Source: Elusimicrobiota bacterium (lineage in GTDB: Bacteria; Elusimicrobiota; Elusimicrobia; UBA1565; UBA9628). Taken from it: DNA of 64,000 nucleotides. How positions within the stretch are numbered: the stretch's first letter is position 1; every line of letters begins with the position of its first letter. This document shows positions 1 through 6,776 of the stretch, one piece after another. The position numbers and the translations under genes are program-made. The DNA is taken from contig JAPLKL010000046.1 of NCBI GenBank assembly GCA_026388095.1, forward strand, positions 48,160-112,159. The letters run 5' to 3'. The notes beneath the pieces were generated by a model. That model saw nothing but the letters and a program-made list of their open reading frames with translations, had not been told where the DNA came from and did not search any database.

Positions 1-852
1 GGCTACCAGACCCGCACGGTGCTGGCCGTGCCGCTCAAGGGCCGCGACGGGCAGGTCCTGGGCGTCTTCGAGGTCCTCAACAAGAGCAAGGGCGCCTTCA
101 CGGAAGAAGACGAGGGACTGCTGCGCATATTGGCCACCATGGCCGCCTCGTTCCTCGAGAACGCCAGCCTCTACGACGACCTGCGCCGCTCTCACCTGGA
201 GACCATCTACCGCATGGCCTTGGTCGCCGAGTTCCGCGACCAGAAGGACACCGGCAAGCATCTGCGCCGCATGAGCCGCTTCTCCGGGATCCTGGCCTCC
301 GCCATGGGCATGAGCTACCAGGAATCCGAGGACATCCGCTATGCCAGCCCCCTGCACGACATCGGCAAGGTGGCCATCCCGGACATCATCCTGCGCAAGC
401 CGGACAAGCTCAGCGCCGTGGAATACGAGGAGATGAAGCGGCACACCATCTACGGCAGCCAGATGCTCATCAACGCGGAGAGCCGCCTCCTGCGCCTGGC
501 CGCGCTCATCGCCATCGCCCATCACGAGAGCTACGACGGCACGGGCTATCCCTACGGGCTCAAGGGCGAGGCCATCCCCATCGAGGCGCGCATCGTCTCG
601 GTGGCCGACGTCTTCGACGCCCTGATCTCCAAGCGGGTCTACAAGGGGGCCTGGACCGTCGACGACGCCCTGGCCCACATCAAGGCCTTGAGCGGCAAGC
701 AGTTCGACGGGGCCGTGGTGGAGCGGCTGGAGCGGTGCTTCGACGACGTGGTCGCGGCCATGGAGGAGGAGGACCGCCGCTCCGCCGCCGAGGAGGCCGT
801 CCTGCCTTCCCAGCCGACCGGGCAGGCCGTGGACCGGCCCGCGCAGGCCTGA
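1..852 (+). CDS. GAF/HD-GYP domain signalling protein (5' end outside window)
   Basis: The reading frame is open from base 1, so the gene starts upstream; the GTG at 19 is internal. What remains is the end of a GAF-like sensor domain (VLAVPLKG, VLGVFEVLNK), a short helical linker, and a full HD-GYP domain. The HD pair sits in SPLHDIGKVAIPD, and the GYP signature in HHESYDGTGYPYGLKGE. HD-GYP proteins are metal-dependent phosphodiesterases that cleave cyclic di-GMP or related dinucleotides, so this is probably a cytosolic second-messenger enzyme controlled by its GAF region. The last 35 residues are acidic, Ala/Glu/Pro-rich and probably unstructured. The class is secure. The signal sensed and the exact dinucleotide are unknown. 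Confidence 0.93.
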   Translation, partial: GYQTRTVLAVPLKGRDGQVLGVFEVLNKSKGAFTEEDEGLLRILATMAASFLENASLYDDLRRSHLETIYRMALVAEFRDQKDTGKHLRRMSRFSGILASAMGMSYQESEDIRYASPLHDIGKVAIPDIILRKPDKLSAVEYEEMKRHTIYGSQMLINAESRLLRLAALIAIAHHESYDGTGYPYGLKGEAIPIEARIVSVADVFDALISKRVYKGAWTVDDALAHIKALSGKQFDGAVVERLERCFDDVVAAMEEEDRRSAAEEAVLPSQPTGQAVDRPAQA

Positions 853-961
853 TCGGCGTCCTCCGGATTCCGGCCAAAATGGGCGCCCAAGGGTAAATTT
901 CCGGCTAAATTCAGCCCTCCCCATTGACCGGCGGGCGCAAGGCGGCTAACGTAGAAGGGCC

Positions 962-1243
962 ATGGCTGATGAAGTGGCGCAGGAACGGGTCATTGTCTTC
1001 GAAGCGACCAACGATACCCTCAGGGAATACTATGTGTGCGTTTCCACCTTGCCCCTGACCGCCGATGAGATCGCCGACCATCACAAAGAGAAGCCGCCCG
1101 CGGCCATCGTCCATTGGCGGAAAGACCATAAGATCTGGTACCGCTGCCTGGAAGCCGGCCTCACGGCCGCGGATAGCCATGCCTTTGTGCTCACCTATGT
1201 CGAGAAATTGGCCCAGCCAGGCTGGAAGGTGCTCGTGGATTGA
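962..1243 (+). CDS. Small hypothetical protein (93 aa)
   Basis: I do not recognise this family. The 93-residue protein starts at an ATG preceded by AGAAGGG at a suitable distance. It is soluble, with no signal peptide or membrane segment. The middle has an HHKEKPPAAIVHWRKDHKIWYRC stretch (split here only for description: HHKEK, then IVHWRKDHK, then IWYRC) rich in His, Lys and Trp. It stands alone between the HD-GYP gene and tRNA-Gly. Codon use matches its neighbours, which supports a real gene, but function cannot be assigned. Confidence 0.62.
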   Translation: MADEVAQERVIVFEATNDTLREYYVCVSTLPLTADEIADHHKEKPPAAIVHWRKDHKIWYRCLEAGLTAADSHAFVLTYVEKLAQPGWKVLVD

Positions 1244-1313
1244 GAGGGGGCTCCTCCGCTCGGATTCCGCAGAGCCGCCAGCCACACAGATCGCAAGACA
1301 GCGATTCTCGCCC

Positions 1314-1343
1314 TTGCATGCGGGGAATGACGAAAAGTATAAT
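1314..1343 (+). promoter_or_regulatory. Promoter of tRNA-Gly
   Basis: TTGCAT (1314-1319) and a perfect TATAAT (1338-1343) are separated by 18 bases, and the -10 lies 15 bases before the mature tRNA 5' end. This is a good housekeeping-sigma promoter for the tRNA. Confidence 0.6.
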
Positions 1344-1358
1344 AGGTGCCTGATTTTC

Positions 1359-1432
1359 GCGGGCGTGGTTCAGTGGTAGAACGCTACCTTGCCAAGGTAG
1401 AGATGTGGGTTCGATTCCCATCGCCCGCTCCA
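1359..1432 (+). tRNA. tRNA-Gly (anticodon GCC)
   Basis: The acceptor stem GCGGGCG pairs with CGCCCGC (1422-1428). The anticodon stem CTACC/GGTAG encloses loop TTGCCAA with anticodon GCC at 1391-1393. The T arm GTGGGTTCGATTCCCAT is canonical. The CCA end is encoded (1430-1432). The next gene starts 11 bases downstream and may be cotranscribed. Confidence 0.97.
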
Positions 1433-1443
1433 CTTTCCCCGAC

Positions 1444-1908
1444 ATGCTGCATATCTCCAAACGCATCCTGATCAGCGCGCCCAGAGAATTGGTGCGCCGC
1501 TACCTGCAGGACCTGGAGAATATCCCGCGCTACGAGAGCAAGGCGCGGCTCCTCACCGTCACGGAGACCGATCAGGCCGGCGCCCGCCTGGCGGCCTCGG
1601 GCCGGTTCCTGGGCCTGCCCTGGCGCGGGGAGTTCCAAGTGGAGTTCACGCCGGACGGGGGCTACCGGGCGAGCATGACCGTCGGGCCGCTCAAGTCCAT
1701 GACCTCGTCGTTCAACCTGCGGGCGGTGTCCGGCGGGACCGTGCTGACCCACGAGGAGCACTACGGCTTCCGGCTTCCGCTGCGGCCGCTGATGCGGCTG
1801 TTCCGGCCCACCTTGGGCCACGTCATGGACCGGGAGCTCCGCGTCATCAAGGAAGGGGCGGAGCTGGTCCACCGGCGCTGCCAGCTCGACGCGGTCCGCT
1901 CCCTCTAG
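1444..1908 (+). CDS. SRPBCC/START-like (polyketide cyclase type) protein
   Basis: The chosen start is the ATG at 1444; an earlier in-frame ATG lies inside the tRNA gene and is rejected. The 154-aa protein has the features of the SRPBCC helix-grip fold: an opening strand (ISKRILISAPRELV), an early helix with LEDxPRYE-type composition, alternating strands, and a long C-terminal amphipathic helix (LGHVMDRELRVIKEGAELV). Such proteins bind hydrophobic ligands or act as cyclases or aromatases. No catalytic residue can be named here, so the specific ligand is unknown. It stands alone after tRNA-Gly. Confidence 0.78.
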   Translation: MLHISKRILISAPRELVRRYLQDLENIPRYESKARLLTVTETDQAGARLAASGRFLGLPWRGEFQVEFTPDGGYRASMTVGPLKSMTSSFNLRAVSGGTVLTHEEHYGFRLPLRPLMRLFRPTLGHVMDRELRVIKEGAELVHRRCQLDAVRSL

Positions 1909-1916
1909 CAGCCGCG

Positions 1917-2384
1917 CTACGCCTTAGCCGCGCAGCACTTCTTGTACTTCTTCCCCGAGCCGCAGGGGCAGGGGTCGTTGCGGCCGACGTCGGGGCCGGT
2001 CTTCACGAAGGTCTGAGGCTTGGGGCCGTCCTGGGGAAGCTCGTTGAACTTGCCGGCCTCGATGCCGTCCTTGTTCTTCTCCAGCCAGGCCTTGACCGCC
2101 GACGCGTCCTTGATGTCCACGCCCTCCTTGGCCATATAGGCGCTCAAGGTGCGCAACTGCTTGAGGAAGGCGGGGTTCTTCCACATGCGGTAGAACTTCC
2201 CCATCATCCCCTTGGCCAAAGGCGAGTCGGCGATCTCCTTGGGCAGAGCGGGCTCGGCGGGCTGCTCCTCCTTCTGGGGCGGCGCAGGCGCAGCGATGGT
2301 CTTCGTCGCCCCGGCCGACTTGTGGTCGGGGGCTTCGGGCTGAGGCAGGTGCTCTGTCTTCTTGAACGGGTTCCACCAGGCCAT
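1917..2384 (-). CDS. SEC-C motif protein
   Basis: This 155-aa protein ends in a typical SEC-C zinc-binding motif ([17 protein letters not shown]), the same module found at the SecA C-terminus and in many stand-alone proteins. The N-terminus is charged and Pro/Ala-rich, followed by a helical stretch ([19 protein letters not shown]). GGAG lies about 7 bases before the ATG. A role in binding ribosomes, SecB or other partners is known for some SEC-C proteins, but no specific role can be read here. Confidence 0.85.
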   Translation of the reverse strand: MAWWNPFKKTEHLPQPEAPDHKSAGATKTIAAPAPPQKEEQPAEPALPKEIADSPLAKGMMGKFYRMWKNPAFLKQLRTLSAYMAKEGVDIKDASAVKAWLEKNKDGIEAGKFNELPQDGPKPQTFVKTGPDVGRNDPCPCGSGKKYKKCCAAKA

Positions 2385-2402
2385 AGGATGTCTCCAAAGC
2401 TA

Positions 2403-2489
2403 CGGAAGGGGGGGGATTCGAACCCCCGAGGGGCTTGCGCCCCTGGCAGTTTTCGAGACTGCTCGTTTCAACCGCTCACGCACCCTTCC
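2403..2489 (-). tRNA. tRNA-Ser (anticodon CGA)
   Basis: Read on the minus strand, the acceptor stem GGAAGGG pairs with CCCTTCC. The anticodon stem GCAGT/ACTGC encloses loop CTCGAAA with anticodon CGA (plus-strand 2453-2455). A long variable arm (stem GGGGC/GCCCC) marks a class II tRNA, and the T arm GGGGGTTCGAATCCCCC is canonical. CCA is not encoded, unlike in the nearby tRNA-Gly. Confidence 0.97.
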
Positions 2490-2505
2490 AAGGGGTTGAT
2501 GAATG

Positions 2506-2511
2506 ATTATA
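2506..2511 (-). promoter_or_regulatory. -10 element of tRNA-Ser promoter
   Basis: A perfect TATAAT on the minus strand lies 16 bases before the tRNA-Ser 5' end. The matching -35 (CTGGAT, 17 bases upstream) is weak. Confidence 0.45.
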
Positions 2512-2517
2512 GCAGAA

Positions 2518-2549
2518 GCGGGGCCGCCATCCAGGCCAGGCGGCCCCGC
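2518..2549 (-). terminator. GC-rich hairpin after the Cys-rich protein gene
   Basis: Perfect 11-bp arms GCGGGGCCGCC/GGCGGCCCCGC are separated by 10 bases, just downstream of the minus-strand gene at 2571. No T-run follows, so termination is plausible rather than certain. It may instead protect the mRNA end. Confidence 0.45.
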
Positions 2550-2570
2550 GAGCGGCCGTCGGGCTCAAAG

Positions 2571-3095
2571 CTATAGCTCTTGTCCGCCCGTCTCTGCTTT
2601 GGGCTCCGCCTTCCCGGGCTTGCTCGCTCCCTTGGCCCTCTGGGGCAAGGCGGCCTTGCAGGCCTCGGACAGCTCGGCTTTGTGCTCCTTGAGGCACTTG
2701 ATCTTGCCGCCCTTGCCGGCCTCCACGTCCTTGCAGAGCTTCTCGGAGTCGTCCTTGCAGGCCTCGATCATGTCCTTCATGATCTTGCGCTTTTGGACCT
2801 GGATGTCGATCCGGTCGTAGGCGATCTTGCAGCGAGGAGCCAGATCGTCCACGCGGCCTTTAAGGCAGGCGGCGATGCGTCCCTCGCCTTCCTTGACGTC
2901 CTTGCAGTACTTGTCGATGTCGCTCTGGCAGGCTTCCTTGGCTCTGTTGAGCATCTTGTGCGCACGTTGCTTCATCTTTTGCCCGGCGGGCGCCGTTGGG
3001 GCCTTGGGCCCCGGCTGCGCCGAGGCGGGCGAGACGAACAGCCAGGCGGCGGCCAAGGCCGCGAGCCCGAAGAGGATGCGTTTGCCATTCTTCAT
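2571..3095 (-). CDS. Secreted cysteine-rich repeat (GLG1/Cys-rich FGFR-type) protein
   Basis: The protein has 174 aa and starts after a strong AGGAGG site. The first 26 residues form a signal peptide ending in ASA. The mature part contains tandem units of about 55-60 residues with regularly spaced cysteines: CQSDIDKYCKDV, GRIAACLKG, LAPRCK, then ACKDDSEKLCKDV, GKIKCLKEH, LSEACK. This matches the cysteine-rich repeat first described in eukaryotic Golgi glycoprotein 1, which also occurs in bacterial exported proteins. The even cysteine pattern suggests disulfides in an oxidising periplasm. The tail is Lys/Ala/Pro/Glu-rich. The role in bacteria is unknown. Confidence 0.82.
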   Translation of the reverse strand: MKNGKRILFGLAALAAAWLFVSPASAQPGPKAPTAPAGQKMKQRAHKMLNRAKEACQSDIDKYCKDVKEGEGRIAACLKGRVDDLAPRCKIAYDRIDIQVQKRKIMKDMIEACKDDSEKLCKDVEAGKGGKIKCLKEHKAELSEACKAALPQRAKGASKPGKAEPKAETGGQEL

Positions 3096-3153
3096 CTGGA
3101 AAGACCTCCTTGCGAGACTATGAAACGGAGGATAACAAGTCCATCCCGGGGTG

Positions 3154-3930
3154 TCAATCTTTGAATAGGCCTGCGAGGAAGGACCGCATCTCGTCCCAGG
3201 ATCGGGCGTCGGCCTTGGCGTCGTAAAGGGCCCCGGCGACCTTCCCGTCGGAGGCGGGATTGGTGAAGCTGTGCCGGGCGCCGCCGTAGACCACGACCTG
3301 GTAGTCCGCCTGGGCGGCCTCCATCTCGGCTTTGAAAGCTTCCACCTGGGCGAAGGGCACGAACGGGTCCGCCCCGCCGTGCAGGACCAGGACCCGGCCC
3401 TTGATGTTGGCCGCGTCCTTCGCGTCCGGGGTGTCCAGGTTGCCGTGGAAGCTCACCACGCCCTTGAGGCCCGCTCCGCTGCGGGCCAGTTCCAGGACCG
3501 CGCCGCCGCCGAAGCAGTAGCCGATGGCCGCGGTCTTGGCCGGGTCCACCCCCGGAGACCGCTTGAGCTCATCGAGGCCGGCCCGGGCCCGGGCCCGCAT
3601 GAGCTTGCGGTCGGCCCGGTACTTGCCCGCTTCGGCCGAGGCCTCGGCGACCGACCGGGGCCGCACCCCCTTGCCGTAGATGTCCGCGGCCAAGGCCACG
3701 TAGCCGAGCCCGGCCAGCTGCTCGGTCCGGCGCTTGACGTAGTCTCCCACGCCCGTCCACTCATGGACCACGAGCACGCCGGGGCGCGGGCCTTTGAAGG
3801 AATCGTCCCAGGCCCGGTAGCCCTCGAGCGTCGTCTCGCCCTGCTGGTACTCCACGGTCTCGGTCTTCAAAGCGGCTTGGGCCGGGGCCAGTCCCAGGAT
3901 GACGAGCAGCGAAGGGAGCAGAGCCCTCAT
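3154..3930 (-). CDS. Secreted dienelactone hydrolase family protein
   Basis: I start at the ATG at 3930, which gives a clean signal peptide (MRALLPSLLVILGLAPAQA); a start at 3957 would add nine residues. The mature part is an alpha/beta hydrolase of the dienelactone hydrolase family with the expected triad: Cys139 in GYCFGGG, Asp188 in HGGADPFVP and His220 in GARHSFTNP. Family members hydrolyse dienelactones or other small esters. Export suggests a periplasmic substrate. The gene is monocistronic, with an opposing-function neighbour only 46 bases away. Family assignment is strong; substrate unknown. Confidence 0.9.
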   Translation of the reverse strand: MRALLPSLLVILGLAPAQAALKTETVEYQQGETTLEGYRAWDDSFKGPRPGVLVVHEWTGVGDYVKRRTEQLAGLGYVALAADIYGKGVRPRSVAEASAEAGKYRADRKLMRARARAGLDELKRSPGVDPAKTAAIGYCFGGGAVLELARSGAGLKGVVSFHGNLDTPDAKDAANIKGRVLVLHGGADPFVPFAQVEAFKAEMEAAQADYQVVVYGGARHSFTNPASDGKVAGALYDAKADARSWDEMRSFLAGLFKD

Positions 3931-3975
3931 GAGGATAGCATGCGCCGCTGGAGTCAAGACAACGTCAAGCCGGGC

Positions 3976-4314
3976 TCAGATACCGATGCGGGCCAGCATG
4001 GTGCAGATCTCGTTGACGATGTCGACCAGCTTGGGATGCGAGGCCTCGAAGCCCTCGGAGGACAAGGCCAGGCCTTCGACCGAGTGCTTCATCAAGGCCG
4101 GGGATTTGTCCTGGCGCGTGGCCTCGTGGGCCGCCATTTCGGCCAAGCTGGCGATGCTGTGGGCGTGCTCCTCATGGGTCTCGGACAGGCGCCCGACTTC
4201 GGCTTTCAGGGCGGAAAGCAAGGACAGGAGCTCGGTCTTGTCCTGGCCCTTCAGGGAATCGATCTTGCGGATGGCGTCTTCCATCTTCGTGACCGTGTCT
4301 TTCAGCATGGGCAT
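3976..4314 (-). CDS. DUF4404-like small helical protein
   Basis: The protein has 112 aa, starts after AGGAG, and follows the YgjV-like gene by 7 bases. It is almost wholly helical, with a heptad-like N-terminal half (LKDTVTKMEDAIRKIDSL, LLSLLSALKAEVGRL). The C-terminal motif FEASHPKLVDIVNEICTML resembles the signature of DUF4404 proteins, which typically end in a FExxHP...L..IG segment. It is the last gene of the operon beginning at 6665. Function is unknown, and the family call rests on that C-terminal motif only. Confidence 0.68.
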   Translation of the reverse strand: MPMLKDTVTKMEDAIRKIDSLKGQDKTELLSLLSALKAEVGRLSETHEEHAHSIASLAEMAAHEATRQDKSPALMKHSVEGLALSSEGFEASHPKLVDIVNEICTMLARIGI

Positions 4315-4321
4315 CTCCTGT

Positions 4322-4939
4322 TCATATCCGCTTGGCGTAGAGTCCGGCCTCGCCCAAGACCGGGGCGAAGCCTAGTTTCTTGACGTAAGACTCGAACTGG
4401 GGGGAACCGGCCGTGACCCGGAACTCCTTGAAGCCCTGCTCCTTGAAGAGCCCGGCCTGTGTGGAATAGAGGTACCGGGCGTTGCGCAGGTCGCGGTACT
4501 CCGGGATCACGTAGTCGAGGTGTATGCGCAGGGTCTCGGCGCCCTGGCCCTCGCAGACGAAGAGCCCGACCGGCATGAGGTTGCGCAAAGTGAAGACGCA
4601 GCGCGGCTCCGGGATGCCGCGCAAAGAGAAGCCCGGGAAGAAGCGCAGGATGTCCTCGGCGTAGTAGTCGACGAAGCTCTTGAGCAGGCTCTCATCAGCA
4701 TGGGCCGCCGGCATGAGGCTGAAGTAGTCCTTCTTGCCGGCCAGCAGGCCCAGGTAGTAGGCGTCCACGGCCACGATGAGGGCGTTGACCAGAGCCACGG
4801 GATAGGCGCGCACGGCCACGCCGTAGAGCACGAAGAAGACGGCGCCGACGAGGTTGATCCAGCGCAGGCGCCAGATGTTGCTCATCATCAAGGAGAGGGC
4901 GACCAGGACGGAGCCGGCGTAGCCGACGAACTCGATCAT
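4322..4939 (-). CDS. YgjV-type membrane protein fused to a GNAT-like domain
   Basis: Residues 1-75 hold about three membrane helices (VGYAGSVLVALSLMM, WINLVGAVFFVLYGVAV, YPVALVNALIVAVDAYYL) that resemble the inner-membrane YgjV family. The remaining 125 residues are soluble and look like a GNAT fold, with strands RCVFTLRNLMPVGLFV and LRIHLDYVIPEYRDL and a late ESYVKKLGF helix. The fusion suggests a membrane-tethered acyltransferase, but no substrate can be named. It lies 9 bases after the small membrane gene at 4949, within the channel operon. Confidence 0.75.
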   Translation of the reverse strand: MIEFVGYAGSVLVALSLMMSNIWRLRWINLVGAVFFVLYGVAVRAYPVALVNALIVAVDAYYLGLLAGKKDYFSLMPAAHADESLLKSFVDYYAEDILRFFPGFSLRGIPEPRCVFTLRNLMPVGLFVCEGQGAETLRIHLDYVIPEYRDLRNARYLYSTQAGLFKEQGFKEFRVTAGSPQFESYVKKLGFAPVLGEAGLYAKRI

Positions 4940-4948
4940 GGGCGGTCG

Positions 4949-5176
4949 CTATTGCTCCGGGGTCTCCGCCGGCTGGGCGCTCTGCGCTTCCCGCTGGACG
5001 GCCGCATTGGCCTTGTCCCGGGCCGACTCCGCCTTCTTGACGTCGTTCTGCAGGGTGGCCGTGTAGTGGACCAGGGGGTCCTGCTGGATCTTCTCCGGCG
5101 TGGACTGCTTCTTGAGCCAGCCCCAGAGGAGCCAGCACCCCCCGGCCAGTATCAAGAAGAAGATGATGGCCTTCAT
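4949..5176 (-). CDS. Small single-pass membrane protein (75 aa)
   Basis: One N-terminal membrane helix (AIIFFLILAGGCWLLWGWL) is followed by a charged helical tail (ATLQNDVKKAESARDKANAAVQ) probably facing the periplasm. Its ATG overlaps the stop of the upstream phytochelatin-synthase-like gene (ATGA), so translation is coupled. No family is recognised. Confidence 0.72.
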   Translation of the reverse strand: MKAIIFFLILAGGCWLLWGWLKKQSTPEKIQQDPLVHYTATLQNDVKKAESARDKANAAVQREAQSAQPAETPEQ

Positions 5177-5940
5177 GGCTTGTCCAATATACCAAGTTTG
5201 CCGATTCGGATATAGCCGCCATGGCCGAAGGCCGCGGTCTCGTGCGACAGCGCCTTGAGCAGCGCCTCATCCGGGACCCAGTAGGGCTCGTACCAATGCC
5301 GGTCCACGTCGAAGACTAGGACCCTCTTGCGGGCCGCGTCGTAGGCGCCGATGGGCGAGATGTGCGGATAGGGCCCTCCCTTGGCCAAAGTCAGGTCGTC
5401 CTGCACGAAGTGGACTATGATCAGATCCTCCGGGTTCTTCTCATTCTCAGCCAAAGCCCGGCGGAAATCCTTGAGCTCCCGGTCCCCGCGCGCCGCCGCC
5501 TCATGCCTTTCCACCAGGAACTCGGCCTTGCTGTAGGCCGCCAAGCCAGCCTTCAGGAAGGCCTCGAGCTGGGCCAAGCTCAGGCCATGCCTGCCGCCGA
5601 GCCCCGGCTCAGAGAGCAAGGCCTGCCAGTCTCCCTTGACCTGGTCCAGCAGTTCCTCTTGCGTGATGTTCTGGTCCTGGTCGCCTCGCGGCCGCCCGGC
5701 ATTGAGCAGCGCGTTGAGCGCCATGGATGCCGCGGCCGCGCCGCAGGAGTAGCCGTTGATCTGGGGCACGTAGAAAGAGTTCAAGCGCCAGAAGTCGGGC
5801 GCTGGGTGGCCCGGGGCGCGGAAGTAGGCGTGGTCCTGGGACAGAGGCACGGCGAGAGGGCTCTCCGGCGGCCCGTACTTGGGGTCGGCGGCCCAGGCCG
5901 GAGCCCGGCACAAGAGAGCCAGGATGAGCCAAGCTCTCAC
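5173..5940 (-). CDS. Secreted phytochelatin-synthase-like cysteine peptidase
   Basis: The GTG at 5940 is chosen because it overlaps the upstream stop as GTGA and opens a signal peptide (VRAWLILALLCRAPAWAA). The 255-aa protein has a papain-type triad arranged as in phytochelatin synthases: Cys66 in NGYSCGAAAASMALN, His193 in YPHISPIGAY and Asp211 in RVLVFDVD. The 18-residue His-to-Asp spacing equals that of plant enzymes. Plant enzymes condense glutathione into metal-binding phytochelatins, while bacterial short forms mostly hydrolyse glutathione or amides. A periplasmic glutathione or peptide hydrolase is the likeliest role. It sits between a channel gene and a small membrane gene in one operon. 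Confidence 0.85.
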   Translation of the reverse strand: MRAWLILALLCRAPAWAADPKYGPPESPLAVPLSQDHAYFRAPGHPAPDFWRLNSFYVPQINGYSCGAAAASMALNALLNAGRPRGDQDQNITQEELLDQVKGDWQALLSEPGLGGRHGLSLAQLEAFLKAGLAAYSKAEFLVERHEAAARGDRELKDFRRALAENEKNPEDLIIVHFVQDDLTLAKGGPYPHISPIGAYDAARKRVLVFDVDRHWYEPYWVPDEALLKALSHETAAFGHGGYIRIGKLGILDKP

Positions 5941-6665
5941 AGCGGAGGCTTCTCCTGGCCGAGCCGCTGGCTCAGCCGTTCGACTTCCTGGCGCAGGCCG
6001 TGGATCTCCTCGGTCTCCTCCTTTTCTTCCGGCTCGATGAAGAGGCTGGCGGCATAGCCCGTGAAGACCGCGAAGAGCACCATGCCCGAGACCACGAGCA
6101 AAAACCGGATGAGCTTGCCCTCGAAGCTCACCGGGTAATGCCCCTGGTAGTCGATGTTGGCCAAGGTGTAGAGGGACCACCACAACCCGTCGCCGGCGGT
6201 CTGGATGTTCGCGTCCGCCCGGTTCTCGAAGGTCATGACGGCCAGCGAGGAGAACAGCGCGACCAGGACCGAGGCGCAGGCCGCCGTGGCGCAAACCGCC
6301 CGGCCCCGGCTGCGGTAGAGGTGCACCAGCAGGAGCTTGACCGACCGGAAAGCCCGCAGCACCCTCAGCAGGCGGTAGATCCGCAGGACGCGGCCCCAGC
6401 GCAGAGCCGGCAGGGCCGGTATGCTGGAGACCAGGTCGATGAGCCCCCAGGGCAGCAAGAATCGCGTCTTGTCGCCGGCCTTGCGGAAGCGGTACAGGAC
6501 ATCGACGAGGAAGACCAGGCAGATCCCCGTGTCGAGCTTGAGCAGGAGCTCCGTCACCTCGGGCCGCAGCGTGAGGAACGTCTCCGCCGCCATCGCGCCG
6601 AGGATGAAGACGGACAAGACCAGGACCAGCAACTGAAAAAGAGAGGGGCTTTCGCCGTGTTCCAT
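5937..6665 (-). CDS. Voltage-sensor ion channel subunit with altered selectivity filter
   Basis: The 242-aa protein has six membrane segments, an S4-like helix with Arg at 92, 95, 98, 101, 104 and 107 (every third residue), a re-entrant pore helix (GDGLWWSLYTLAN) and a C-terminal coiled coil (IHGLRQEVERLSQRLG). This is the layout of bacterial Kv-type channels. The filter, however, reads NIDYQGHYP (170-178) where potassium channels carry TVGYGD-Y-P, so both filter glycines are replaced. Ion selectivity may differ. It heads a five-gene operon reaching 3976 and is divergent from the kinase gene at 6777. Confidence 0.86.
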   Translation of the reverse strand: MEHGESPSLFQLLVLVLSVFILGAMAAETFLTLRPEVTELLLKLDTGICLVFLVDVLYRFRKAGDKTRFLLPWGLIDLVSSIPALPALRWGRVLRIYRLLRVLRAFRSVKLLLVHLYRSRGRAVCATAACASVLVALFSSLAVMTFENRADANIQTAGDGLWWSLYTLANIDYQGHYPVSFEGKLIRFLLVVSGMVLFAVFTGYAASLFIEPEEKEETEEIHGLRQEVERLSQRLGQEKPPL

Positions 6666-6763
6666 GCCGTGCCTCCAGGCCTAGCCTGATGATACCAGTT
6701 TCGAGATGATTCCTAAAAACTTCCGGGAACCTCCGGCGGACGAAAGGTGTCGGATTTTTGTGT

Positions 6764-6769
6764 TATGAT
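6764..6769 (+). promoter_or_regulatory. -10 element close to the kinase start
   Basis: TATGAT lies 7 bases before the ATG at 6777 and no Shine-Dalgarno site is visible between them, so transcription may begin at or next to the start codon. No good -35 is seen. Confidence 0.35.
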
Positions 6770-6776
6770 ATTAGCG

